Shown: one piece after another, positions 53,670-63,325 of the stretch
How positions within the stretch are numbered: the stretch's first letter is position 1
Layout: the number at the start of each line of letters is the position of its first letter
Origin: Saccharopolyspora kobensis
GTDB lineage: Bacteria > Actinomycetota > Actinomycetes > Mycobacteriales > Pseudonocardiaceae
Direction: 5' to 3'
Length of the DNA stretch: 64,000 bases
Assembly: GCF_900108315.1 (NCBI RefSeq)
Contig: NZ_FNVB01000002.1
Location: 744,001-808,000, forward strand
The notes under the pieces: generated by a model
What the model saw: only the letters and a program-made list of their open reading frames with translations
Told to the model about the DNA's origin: nothing
The model's database searches: none
Translations under genes and position numbers: made by a program

Positions 53670-54674
53670 CTACAGCGGACTCGGGATCTTCTGCTCCAAG
53701 TTCAGCATGCGGTATTCACGCGGCCTTATCCCGTACGTGGCGCGGAACAACCGCGAGAAGTAGCTGGGATCCCGGAAACCCCACCGGGCGGCTATCACGC
53801 CCACCGAGCTGCACCGCTTCGCCGGATCGGCCAAGTACCGCCGGCACTGCTCCAGCCGCCGCAGCCGAATCCACTCCACCACCGTGGATTCCTCGCCCTC
53901 GAAGAGCTTGTGCAAGTAGCGGGTCGAAATGTGGTGCGCCTCGGCTATCTTGTTCGGCGACAATTCCGGGTCGTGCAGGTGCCGATCGATAAAGGAGTAC
54001 ACCCGGGTCCGCAGCACGCTGCGGCTGCTCTCCGGAGCAGCGACCGAATCGCCGGCCGCGCTGCTGGTCAGGCCGACCGCGAGGAGATCCAGCAGGACGT
54101 TCGACAGCCGCACCGCGTCGTCCCCGTACGGCACGCCCTCGTCGAGGTTCTCGGCCAGTCCGATCAAGAAGGACGAGACCAGCTTGCCTATGCCCGACCC
54201 GCCGTTTATCCGCACGGCCGTCAGGCCCTGCACCGCCTCGGCCCGGAGCGGCAGCAGGTGGCGCGGGAAGGTCAGCGATATCGCCCGCACCAACGAATTC
54301 GGCCGGCAGGCCAGCAGCGACGGACGCGTGACGTCCAGCATCCCGAAGTCGCCTCGATCGAACACGGCCTCGCGCCCGTCCTGGCCGAGCACGACGGATT
54401 CACCGCCCAGCTGCAGTTCGAGGATGTAATCGTCCGCCTCGCCCTGGCGGATGTGCTTCGCGCTGCGGGAGATCTCGTAACCGCTGGACGCATAATGCTC
54501 GATGAGCGAATAGTGGACGGCCCCGAGACTGGTCGAAACTATGCGACCCCAGAACGTCTCGTCTCTTCTGTCAATCCGCGCGACGCACCGAACGAAATTG
54601 TCCGACACCACGTGCTGCCAGTAATCGACGCGTTCACCGAATGGTACGTCATCCGTGCAAACCCGGACCACCAC
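53670..54674 (-). CDS. AraC-family transcriptional regulator
   Basis: A 334-aa regulator. Residues 1-200 are an AraC_binding_2-type sensor (VDYWQHVVSDNFVRC, RGDFGMLDVTRPSLL), and the C-terminal 100 residues hold two helix-turn-helix motifs (SPNKIAEAHHISTRYLHKLF and VGVIAARWGFRDPSYFSRLF). Such regulators often control nearby catabolic or biosynthetic operons. It is codirectional with the LuxR-type gene and next to the seven-gene operon. GTG 54674 is chosen because GAGGGAGA precedes it; a TTG at 54692 gives a slightly longer form. Confidence 0.87.
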   Translation of the reverse strand: MVVRVCTDDVPFGERVDYWQHVVSDNFVRCVARIDRRDETFWGRIVSTSLGAVHYSLIEHYASSGYEISRSAKHIRQGEADDYILELQLGGESVVLGQDGREAVFDRGDFGMLDVTRPSLLACRPNSLVRAISLTFPRHLLPLRAEAVQGLTAVRINGGSGIGKLVSSFLIGLAENLDEGVPYGDDAVRLSNVLLDLLAVGLTSSAAGDSVAAPESSRSVLRTRVYSFIDRHLHDPELSPNKIAEAHHISTRYLHKLFEGEESTVVEWIRLRRLEQCRRYLADPAKRCSSVGVIAARWGFRDPSYFSRLFRATYGIRPREYRMLNLEQKIPSPL

Positions 54675-54859
54675 ATATCTCCCTCGCCACAAGCATCACA
54701 CCCGCATGATCGACACGCCGATCTTGAATCATGGGCCAAAGCCGATGGAAGGTCAACCGCCACCTTTGTACGATCGGCGCGCGACCCGGAATGAAAATTC
54801 CCGTTGCCGACGTCCGAATCCTGGAACGGGAAGCCGGGGCACGCGCGGACCGGACGTGG

Positions 54860-57800
54860 TCATCCGGCGGGCCACGGGTGGGCGTCCCGCAGCAGTCCGA
54901 GCATCCCGGAGACGAGCCGCATCTGCTCGACCGTCCGGATGTCCGCCTCCAGCAGCCGCGGGCTGCACACCAGCACCGCCACCGACTGCGCTCGCGACAG
55001 CGCCACGTTCAGCCGGTTGCGGGAGAGCAGGAAGTCCAGGCCGCGGGGCAGGTCGATCGCCGACGAGGACGTCATCGTCGTCACCACCACCGGGGCCTCC
55101 TGGCCTTGGAACCGGTCCACCGTGCCGACGCGCACGTCGCCGAAACCGGCATCGGCCAGCGCGCGGGTGACCGTCCGCGCCTGCAGGTTGTACGGCGCGA
55201 CCACCAGGAAGTCCGCGTCCTCCAGCGGACGGCCCTGCCACGTGCGCCCGTGCAGCTCCGCGATCACCGACACGACCTTCGCCGCTTCTTCCACCGACCG
55301 GGTGGTGTTCCCGCGGTGCTCCACCGACGCGAGGTACAGCCCGGAGGCGAAGCCGTCGATCGAGCGGTCCGCGGCCGGGTGCGAGTGCAGCAAACCCGCG
55401 TACGACAGCCGGGAGACCGGCGCGCACACGGCCGGGTGCATGCGCCGCGTCAGGTCCAGGAAGTAGCCCAGCTCGGGCGGCATGATGTCCGCGTCGCCGA
55501 TCAGGTGCCCGAGCGCCGACGCCTCCGCGCCCGCCGGGTGCGTGCCCTGCACGACCTGCGGCAGCTGCTGCGGATCGCCCAGCAGCACCAGGTTCTTCGC
55601 GCACATCGACACCGCCAGCGCGTCCGCGAGCGCGAACTGCCCGGCCTCGTCGATCACCAGCACGTCGAACGGTTCCTCGCGCACGGCGGCGTTGGCGAAC
55701 GTCCACGCGGTGCCGCCGACCAGGTGCCCGTCGTTGTGCTCGTCGCGCCACTTGGCCAGCGCGTTGTTCGTCTTCGGCTGCTCCCACGGCAACGCGGGAT
55801 CCGGCGTCCGGCGCGGCCGTTTCGCGCACGCCATCGTCGGCGCGTTGCCGAGCGCGGCGGACAGCACGTTCTCCACGGCCTTGTGGCTGTTGGAGGTCAC
55901 ACCGACCGTCCGCCCGGACCGCACGAGGTGCGCGATCAGCTTGCCCGCCAAGTACGTCTTGCCCGCCCCGGGCGGGCCCTGCACCGCGAGCACCGATCCG
56001 TCGAGCGCGTCGACCGCCTCGATCACGGCGGCCACCGAGTCCTCGCCCGGTGCGGGCAGCGCACCGCCGCGCAATCGCGGGATCCGGCGCAGCAGGTCCA
56101 CGCCCGGGTGCGCGGGCAGCTCCGGGAGGGTTTCGCCGACCAGCCGGGCCAGGTCGGCCACCGCCTCGTCCTTCGGCGCGGGCCGCACCGGGCCGCCCGG
56201 CAGGACCGCGACCGGCAGCTCGTTCGACGTGCTGTCCGGTGTGCTGCTCTCCTCCAGCGTCAGCTCGACGGCCGATGCCGCCACGACCTTCGCGTCCCGC
56301 GCGTCGGCGCCGTACCGCAGCCGCACGCCGTCGCCGACCGCGAACGGATGCGGCCGGTCCGGGTCGCACGCCACCGTGAGCGTGCGCTTGGCCGTGCGAA
56401 GCCGGCCCGACGGCGGCACCCACTCCCCCGCCGACACCGACACCGGCACCGCGCAGGTCGTGTCCACCTCCAGGTCGCCGACCGGCGCGGCGAGCTGCCG
56501 GAAGAACTCCCACCACGCCGGGTTCGTCTCGCGCCGGTGGTAGCCGACGGAGGCGGCGAGCAGCGCGCGAGCGCGGTCGTCCGGGGTGAAGTCAGCGGGA
56601 TCGTCGGGCAGGCCGTCGAGCAGCGGGTCGACCAGCGCCGCCAGCGCGGCCGCGCGTTCGGCCCGGCGCAGCGCGGCCTCTTCCTCCTCCGTCTGCCGGA
56701 TCAGAGCGTCCACTTCGGACTCCGGCGCCGGGGCGGCGAGCTCGATGCCCGCTTCCTCGCGGACGCGGTGCAGGAACTCCAGCAGCCGCAACGTGGACAC
56801 GCAGTCGTACTCGTTGTAGTCGGCGATGCCGCGCAGCACCTCGTCGGCCTCTTCGGCGTCACCGGCCTTGGTGAGCGTCAGGTAGTCCTCGTACGCCTCG
56901 ATGCTCGACGCGGCCGTCTTCACCTCGCCGTCGCGGGCTTCCGGCATGTACAGCGGTTCGAGGTACTTGATCGAGTACGACCGCTGGCCGACGCGCAACG
57001 CCTTGCGCACCACTGCGTACAGGTCGATCATCCGGCCGCCGCGCAGCAGCTCGTCCACGGCTTCCTCGCGCGTTCCGTGCACCGCGGCGAGCCGCTTGAC
57101 GGCCGTGACCTCGTACGGCGCGTAGTGGAAGATGTGCGCGTCCGGATCGTCGGTGAGCCGGGCGGTGGCGAAGTCGATGAACTCCTCGAAGGCGCGCTTC
57201 TCCTGGAGCCGCGTGTGCGCCCAGAACGGTGTGAACCGCATGTCGGGCGTGACGGCGCCGAACAGGTACTCCAGCCCGGTGCCGGCGAGCGCGTACGGAT
57301 CGCCTTCCATGTCGAAGAAGACGTCTCCCGGGCTCGGTGGCGGCAGCTCGGCCAGCGCCGTCGGGTCGATGACCTCGTAGGCGAGTTCCCCGGTCCGGTC
57401 CTGCCGCACCTGGATCGCGGCCTGCGCCCGCAGGTTGGCGAAGGTGTCCGCCGACATGTCGCGCGGCCGGTCGGCGGGCTCGGCGGTGGCGAGCGCGTCG
57501 ATCGTGCCCAACCCGGCCGTCACGAGCTTGCGCCGCTGTTCGCCGCGCATGCCCGCGACCAGCGACAGATCCCGGTCCGCCTCGCGCGCGGAAGAGCAGT
57601 GGTCGGCGAAGCCGCAGCCGTTGCAGGCGGGCCGTTCGTCGGCCCACATGCGTTCCGGCAGCCCGGGCGGCCGCGTGACGAGCCGGTTGCGGAGCCGGTC
57701 CAGCAGCGGCAGGAAGTCGTCGACGCGCAGGCTGCGCTTGGTGCCGTCGCCGAGCAGCAGGTGCATCTCCGGCCCGGCCGGCCAGCCGGCACGGCGCAGC

Positions 57801-58240
57801 GCGTCGGCGTACGCGGTGAGCTGCAGCACCGCCGACGGCTTGGCGTGCCGCGCGAGCTTCGTGTCGTAGACCTCGTAGCGGCCCTGGTCATCGCGGAGCA
57901 GGAAGTCGGCGCGCCCGGAGAACTCGCCGTCGTGGAAAACGGCCTGGTAGATGACCGGTGCGCCGGCCCGCAGCGCTTCCTCGGTGGCCTTCGCGGCGGC
58001 GACCTGATCGGGCTCTTCGATCTCGACCACGGTCTTGCGCTCATCACGCAACCGCTCGAGCGTGGCGGCCTCGTGCGCGCGCCCGTGCTTGACGGCCAAC
58101 CGGTCGGGCGCGGTGCTCGGACGCGGCGCGCCGGGCACCCCCGCCGCCAGCGCTTGCTTGAGAATGCTGCGGTGCTCGCATTCGAGCAGATCGGCGAGGT
58201 CGGACGGCGTATGCATCGCCAGGCAGTCTGGCATGCGCAC
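54860..58240 (-). CDS. TM0106-type RecB-like nuclease fused to SF1 helicase
   Basis: A 1126-aa protein. The N-terminal region has a RecB/Cas4-like nuclease (GRADFLLRDDQG, VYDTKLARH) with a cysteine set (CEHRS and CNGCGFADHC) suited to a [4Fe-4S] cluster. An RNase-H-like segment starts at VFFDMEGDPYAL. The last 450 residues are a superfamily 1 helicase: P-loop QGPPGAGKT, Walker B VLVIDEAGQFAL, LLGDPQQLPQV, VGTVDRFQGQEAP and VALSRAQ. This matches the TIGR03491 (TM0106) family, widespread in actinobacteria and presumed to act in DNA repair or processing. It stands alone. The start is ATG 58240, with 58216 as an alternative. Confidence 0.92.
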   Translation of the reverse strand: MRMPDCLAMHTPSDLADLLECEHRSILKQALAAGVPGAPRPSTAPDRLAVKHGRAHEAATLERLRDERKTVVEIEEPDQVAAAKATEEALRAGAPVIYQAVFHDGEFSGRADFLLRDDQGRYEVYDTKLARHAKPSAVLQLTAYADALRRAGWPAGPEMHLLLGDGTKRSLRVDDFLPLLDRLRNRLVTRPPGLPERMWADERPACNGCGFADHCSSAREADRDLSLVAGMRGEQRRKLVTAGLGTIDALATAEPADRPRDMSADTFANLRAQAAIQVRQDRTGELAYEVIDPTALAELPPPSPGDVFFDMEGDPYALAGTGLEYLFGAVTPDMRFTPFWAHTRLQEKRAFEEFIDFATARLTDDPDAHIFHYAPYEVTAVKRLAAVHGTREEAVDELLRGGRMIDLYAVVRKALRVGQRSYSIKYLEPLYMPEARDGEVKTAASSIEAYEDYLTLTKAGDAEEADEVLRGIADYNEYDCVSTLRLLEFLHRVREEAGIELAAPAPESEVDALIRQTEEEEAALRRAERAAALAALVDPLLDGLPDDPADFTPDDRARALLAASVGYHRRETNPAWWEFFRQLAAPVGDLEVDTTCAVPVSVSAGEWVPPSGRLRTAKRTLTVACDPDRPHPFAVGDGVRLRYGADARDAKVVAASAVELTLEESSTPDSTSNELPVAVLPGGPVRPAPKDEAVADLARLVGETLPELPAHPGVDLLRRIPRLRGGALPAPGEDSVAAVIEAVDALDGSVLAVQGPPGAGKTYLAGKLIAHLVRSGRTVGVTSNSHKAVENVLSAALGNAPTMACAKRPRRTPDPALPWEQPKTNNALAKWRDEHNDGHLVGGTAWTFANAAVREEPFDVLVIDEAGQFALADALAVSMCAKNLVLLGDPQQLPQVVQGTHPAGAEASALGHLIGDADIMPPELGYFLDLTRRMHPAVCAPVSRLSYAGLLHSHPAADRSIDGFASGLYLASVEHRGNTTRSVEEAAKVVSVIAELHGRTWQGRPLEDADFLVVAPYNLQARTVTRALADAGFGDVRVGTVDRFQGQEAPVVVTTMTSSSAIDLPRGLDFLLSRNRLNVALSRAQSVAVLVCSPRLLEADIRTVEQMRLVSGMLGLLRDAHPWPAG

Positions 58241-58590
58241 CCATCCGAGCCAGCACCACGGGTACCGACACGCCGAGCCGCCGCTGCCGCCGCACCGGCG
58301 GGTGATGCGCGACGCAGTGCTCGACCGAACCGCTGTGCCCGCAGGTATGCGGCTTCAGATCAGTCGCGACCGGGAAGCAGGCGCACGGCGAGCACGGTTC
58401 CATCCGGATGGACCGAAACGGGAAGTGATTCCCGTCGGCGAGCTCGACGTCCAGCCCACCGCCCTCGGTGTTCGGCGCGCTCAGCCAGCCGCCGCCTCCC
58501 TCGGCGCAGAGCGCGTGGACGGTGACGTGGTCGTCCGTGGGCAGTTCCGTGCTGAAGATCAGAGCAGGGTCCCGTTCCGATGTGCACCGC
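58241..58590. other. Intergenic region upstream of the helicase gene
   Basis: 350 bp with no recognised gene. A minus-strand frame across it (about 58260-58570) is open and partly protein-like but matches nothing I know and has no ribosome site; not called. Confidence 0.4.
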
Positions 58591-58800
58591 CTCCACGACA
58601 TCCAGGCCGAGGTGTTCGCCAGCGGTGACGAGGATCGGCTGCTGCAGGTGTTGCGCAACCTGCTCAGCAACCCACAGCAGCACACACCCACCGGCACACA
58701 CCAGTTGCCGTGGCGGTTCGCTCGCTACCCGGCGACCGGGTCGAGCTGCCCGTCACCGACCACGGGCCCGGCATGGACCCGGCCCGCCGCCCGCTGAGCA
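58591..58800 (+). pseudogene. Remnant of a histidine-kinase ATPase domain, frameshifted
   Basis: In one plus frame GDEDRLLQVLRNLLSN (about 58624-58671) followed by QQHTPTGT is the N-box of a HisKA-type sensor kinase. A shift to another frame near 58703-58710 restores VAVRSLPGDRVELPV and TDHGPGMDPA, the G1 box. Nothing before the N-box or after the G1 box is recognisable. This is a short, decayed kinase fragment with at least one frameshift and no response regulator beside it. Confidence 0.75.
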
Positions 58801-58887
58801 ACCGACATCCGACGAGGGAATCCCTCTGGGGCACTCGGAGGTTCAGCCTGTTGAGCAGGGCAGCGCCGGGAGTCGTTCGGGCGACGA

Positions 58888-59602
<715 letters not shown>

Positions 59603-59603
59603 C

Positions 59604-60836
59604 TCAGTCATCTCCTCGGGTCGAAGCGGGACGTCTCAGGACCAATGCGGAGTTGCCGCCGTGCAAGCCCCGGGCCAGCACGAGCGCGGTGTTGATGTCG
59701 GCCGGGCGGGCGTGCGTCACGAGATCCAGGTCGAACGGGCAGTCGCGGATGTTGGGCGTCGGCGGCACGATGCCGTGCTCGATGGCCAGCACAGCGGCCG
59801 CGACGTCGAGTGCCGCCGCACCGGCGTAGCAGCGGCCGTAGCCGGTCTTGGGCGCAGTGACCGGAATCCGGTTGGCACCGTCGCCCAACAGCCGCCGCAG
59901 CGCACGCTCCTCGGCCCGATCGGCTTCGGGGTCACCCAGCGCATCGAGGAAGACGACGTCCACATCGGACGCATCCACGTCGGCATCGGCGAGAGCGAGC
60001 CGGGCCGCGCGCTCCAGCCCTTCCGCCGACCGGTCGAAGCACCGAGGACCGGTGAACGTGGCTCCATGCCCGGCGATCGCCGCTCGCGCCCTGGTGCCGC
60101 GCCGACGAGCTGCGCGGGCGGACTCCACGACGAGCATCGCACCGCCCTCACCGGGGATGAACCCCGCGGCGTGGGAGGTGAACGGCAAGTAGGCGGCGGC
60201 CGGGTCGGCAGCGGAACTGAGCAGCTCGAAGCCGAGTTGGGCGCACACCGCGTACGGGGACAGCGGCGCCTCAGCACCACCCGCCAGCATCGCAGCGCCG
60301 CTCCGGACGTCGTCGCGGGCGGCGGCCAGCACGTCGAGGCCACCGGCTTCGTCGGCGACCAGCACACCGCACGGTCCGCGAAGCCCGTTGCCGATGGAGA
60401 TCTGGCCGGTGGTGGCCGCGTAGAACCACGCGATCGACTGATACGGGCCGACGTGCTCCGGGCCACGCCGCCACAGCTGCTGGATCTCCTGCTGCCCGAA
60501 CTCGACACCGGCGCTGAAGCTGGCCGTGACCACACCGAATTCGAGCGGTGGGACGACGGCCGGGTCCAGACCGGCGTCACGCAGCGCCAACTCGGCCGCG
60601 GCGAGACCGAAGTGGGTGAACCGGTCGGTCTGCACGGCGACTCTCGGGTCGATCCAGTCGGATGAGTCGAAGCCGACGACCTGGCCCGCGACCTTGACCG
60701 GATAGGGGTTGGGCTCGAACCGGGTCAGCGGGCCGAGCGCGGGACGCCCGTCACGCAGTGCTCGCCAGAACTCGTCGGCGCCGATCCCGTTCGGCGCCAC
60801 GACGCCGAGCCCGGTGATGACCGGTGTGCCGCTCAC
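59604..60836 (-). CDS. Type II PKS ketosynthase beta / chain-length factor
   Basis: A 410-aa KS-beta. It is collinear with KS-alpha, but the nucleophile region reads [12 protein letters not shown]: there is no catalytic Cys, and the usual Gln of chain-length factors is Glu163. It forms the heterodimer with KS-alpha and sets chain length. GTG 60836 overlaps the KS-alpha stop (GTGA). The C-terminus ([12 protein letters not shown]) is typical. Whether the Glu reflects a different decarboxylation behaviour or is normal for this subgroup cannot be settled here. Confidence 0.93.
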   Translation of the reverse strand: MSGTPVITGLGVVAPNGIGADEFWRALRDGRPALGPLTRFEPNPYPVKVAGQVVGFDSSDWIDPRVAVQTDRFTHFGLAAAELALRDAGLDPAVVPPLEFGVVTASFSAGVEFGQQEIQQLWRRGPEHVGPYQSIAWFYAATTGQISIGNGLRGPCGVLVADEAGGLDVLAAARDDVRSGAAMLAGGAEAPLSPYAVCAQLGFELLSSAADPAAAYLPFTSHAAGFIPGEGGAMLVVESARAARRRGTRARAAIAGHGATFTGPRCFDRSAEGLERAARLALADADVDASDVDVVFLDALGDPEADRAEERALRRLLGDGANRIPVTAPKTGYGRCYAGAAALDVAAAVLAIEHGIVPPTPNIRDCPFDLDLVTHARPADINTALVLARGLHGGNSALVLRRPASTRGDD

Positions 60837-62089
60837 GGTCGTCTCGCTCTGCTCAGCAGGAGGGCGGACTGGAAACCGCCGAATCCGCTGCCGACCGACA
60901 GCGCCGTGCGCAGCGCCTGGTCCCTGGCCGTGTGCGGCACGTAGTCCAGGTCGCACTCCGGGTCGGGGGTGTCGAGGTTCGCCGTCGGGGGCACGACGTC
61001 GTGTACCAGGGCCAGCACGCAAGCGAGGGCCTCGATGGCACCGATCGCGCCGAGGGAGTGCCCGATCATCGACTTGATCGAGCTGACCGGCACGGCGTAC
61101 GCCCGCCGGCCCAGCGCCCGCTTGAACGCCGCGGTCTCGTGCCGGTCGTTCTGCCGGGTGCCCGAACCGTGGGCGTTGACGTAGTCGATGTCGGCAGGGG
61201 CCAGCCGCGCTTGGTCCATCGCACACCGGATGGCTTCGGCCATCTCGGCACCGTCGGTGCGCAGACCGGTCATGTGGTAGGCGTTGCTGCGATTGGCGAA
61301 TCCCACGACCTCGGCCAGCACCGGGGCGCTTCGGCCGACGGCGTGCTCCCACTCCTCCAGCACCAGCACCGCCGCCCCCTCGCCGATCACGAACCCGTCC
61401 CGGTGCAGGTCGAAGGGGCGAGCGGCGTGCTCGGCGTCGTCGTTGCGCGCCGAGGTCGCCCGGATGGCGTCGAAGCAGGCCACCGCGATCGGCGAGATCG
61501 GGGACTCCGCCGCGCCCGCCACCATCACGTCGGCACGGCCTTCCCGGATGTGCCGGGCGGCGTGCCCGACCGCGTCCAGGCCGGCCGTGCAGCCGGTGGA
61601 TATCGTCTGCACGACGCCCCGAGCACCGACCCGGCAGGCGACCTCTGCGGCCAAAGTGGACGGTGTCAGTGCCAGGTGCAGGCACCGCGACGCCCTGGCG
61701 TGGTCGACCACCCACCGGTTGCCCGAGTCGGAGGTGGCCACGTAGTCGTGCTCGAGCTGCGTCGTGCCGCCCACGGCCGAACCCATGCACACGCCGACCC
61801 GCCAGGGATCCGACACCTCCAGCCCCGCCTGGCCCCACGCCTCGTCGACGGCGACCGCGGCGAACTGCACATAGCGATCCATCCGGGCGATCTCGGCCGC
61901 GGTCAGGCCGTTCTCGGTGCCGTCAAAGTCGCATTCGGCGGCGATCCTCGAACGGAAGCCCTCGACCGGGAACAGCGAGATCCCCCGGGTAGCGGTGCGC
62001 CCGGACGTCAGCAGCTCCCAGAAAGCCTTCGTGCCCGCACCTCCCGGTGCCACCACCCCCAAGCCGGTGACTGCGATTCGATGCGTCAT
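60833..62089 (-). CDS. Type II PKS ketosynthase alpha
   Basis: A 418-aa KS-alpha. The nucleophile is Cys167 in [13 protein letters not shown]; the two histidines are in [13 protein letters not shown] and [12 protein letters not shown]. It condenses malonyl units on the ACP with KS-beta. ATG 62089 overlaps the cupin stop (ATGA). Gene order cupin, KS-alpha, KS-beta, ACP, cyclase is that of whiE-like spore pigment operons. Confidence 0.95.
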   Translation of the reverse strand: MTHRIAVTGLGVVAPGGAGTKAFWELLTSGRTATRGISLFPVEGFRSRIAAECDFDGTENGLTAAEIARMDRYVQFAAVAVDEAWGQAGLEVSDPWRVGVCMGSAVGGTTQLEHDYVATSDSGNRWVVDHARASRCLHLALTPSTLAAEVACRVGARGVVQTISTGCTAGLDAVGHAARHIREGRADVMVAGAAESPISPIAVACFDAIRATSARNDDAEHAARPFDLHRDGFVIGEGAAVLVLEEWEHAVGRSAPVLAEVVGFANRSNAYHMTGLRTDGAEMAEAIRCAMDQARLAPADIDYVNAHGSGTRQNDRHETAAFKRALGRRAYAVPVSSIKSMIGHSLGAIGAIEALACVLALVHDVVPPTANLDTPDPECDLDYVPHTARDQALRTALSVGSGFGGFQSALLLSRARRP

Positions 62090-62475
62090 GACGACGGCTC
62101 GGTGTCGACGTGGCCCAGCTCCGGCCGGGGCGCCAGCGGGCTGAGGTGGAAGACCAGACGCGCGAGTCGCGGCCCGGTGTTGCGCACCCGGTGCCGGACG
62201 TCGATCGGCACGAAGACGGCCTGGTGCGGCCGAAGCGCATGGGCCACGCCGTCCAGGTCCACCTCCACCTCTCCCTCGAACAGGAAGAGGAACTCTTCGG
62301 AGTACGGGTGGTAGTGCTCCCGCACCTGCTCACCGGGTTCCAGCAGGACCACACCTTGAAACCCGCTCGCCGCGCCGACGGTGGCCGGGCCGAGAAGCAC
62401 TCGGACGTCACCGCCGCGCTTGCGGTTCGAGCTCACCTCGGCGATGTCGACCACCTTGTGCAACTGGCCGGTCAT
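62086..62475 (-). CDS. Cupin protein of whiE-ORFII type
   Basis: A 129-aa single-domain cupin. Motif 1 is [17 protein letters not shown] (metal-binding His/His/Glu) and motif 2 is [14 protein letters not shown]. Such cupins precede KS-alpha in spore-pigment clusters and are thought to help ring closure or oxygenation. ATG 62475 follows GGGAG at a spacing of 7. It is the first gene of the operon, so the promoter should lie in the following 850-bp gap. Confidence 0.9.
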   Translation of the reverse strand: MTGQLHKVVDIAEVSSNRKRGGDVRVLLGPATVGAASGFQGVVLLEPGEQVREHYHPYSEEFLFLFEGEVEVDLDGVAHALRPHQAVFVPIDVRHRVRNTGPRLARLVFHLSPLAPRPELGHVDTEPSS

Positions 62476-63325
62476 GACAGCACTCCCGGCGCACAGCACC
62501 GGTTTTCGCCGCTGGCACGGTGTTGCGCGGCGTCGATGAATCCACGGTGGACCACGGAACTCTCTCCTCTGCTGATCGATGCCGGGTGGCCGGCATGCGC
62601 GATATCGCCGTGGCTCGCGGTGTGCCGCACATGCCACCGGGTTGCCGCGAGTTCGCGAGACTGCCTCCCGTTGCTGAAAATGATCCAGGCTTTCCCGCTC
62701 TTCAGTAATCATCAATTCCAGCGGAACTGCCGTCGATTCGCACGCTCCATCACCGTGTCAGCCGCCGACCAGCACAGCTGGCGACGAAACTCCCGGCAGG
62801 CGGCGATGATTCGATCTCTCGCGCCGTCCGCGAGACGCAAGGTGAAAACCGCACGCAACCGGCCTCCGTCGGAATGTCAGACGCGAAAGTTCTTGCCATC
62901 AGGGACATGTGAACTCACCGCGAAGATCTCCTACCTCGCAGGACAGCGTGATTCCAGCCGGCATGCCGCGCAAGTCTCGCCCACCCAACGGGCGGACCGG
63001 CCACCCTTATAGGGCGTTTCACAGGTTGATCAAGGCCCCGATCGTTGGCGTTCTTTCGCGTCGATCGGTGCCGGGTGTTTCACCGCGATCGCGGTGAACA
63101 GTGATTGCGCCTCGCGTCAGCACCGCGTGCATGACCACGATCAGGTCTACCGCGCGCTCGGAGTCCAGATCGCTTGCACCCGCAGCGGAAGTCGCGGTTG
63201 ATCTCGTCCAAGCAGGGCGGCTGCTCCTGGCAGGGGCAGTCAGGTGCGGCATGCGCTTGAATTGCTCCCTTTTCAGGCGCTTGGCGCTCGGCTCGTCGAG
63301 GAGGTGGTGGCCGACATGGCCCCGC
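62476..63325. other. 850-bp region without a convincing gene
   Basis: Gap between the cupin and the amidase. The cupin-proximal part is less GC-rich and probably carries the pigment-operon promoter. A perfect 20-bp palindrome lies at 63079-63098. A minus frame at 63019-63252 contains a protein-like stretch (SERAVDLIVVMHAVL) that might be a gene remnant, but I cannot assign it. Confidence 0.5.
63079..63098. repeat. Perfect 20-bp palindrome
   Basis: TTCACCGCGATCGCGGTGAA is fully self-complementary, with no loop. It could be an operator for a dimeric regulator or fold as a hairpin in RNA. It lies about 230 bp past the amidase stop and 600 bp upstream of the cupin start. Confidence 0.8.

Noticed and set aside
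58260..58570. Minus-strand open frame upstream of the helicase with partly protein-like sequence
   Set aside because: No family resemblance, no ribosome site, and it runs out of frame into the helicase gene.
63019..63252. 77-codon minus-strand gene in the gap before the amidase
   Set aside because: A short hydrophobic stretch looks protein-like, but the rest does not and no ribosome site or family match supports it.
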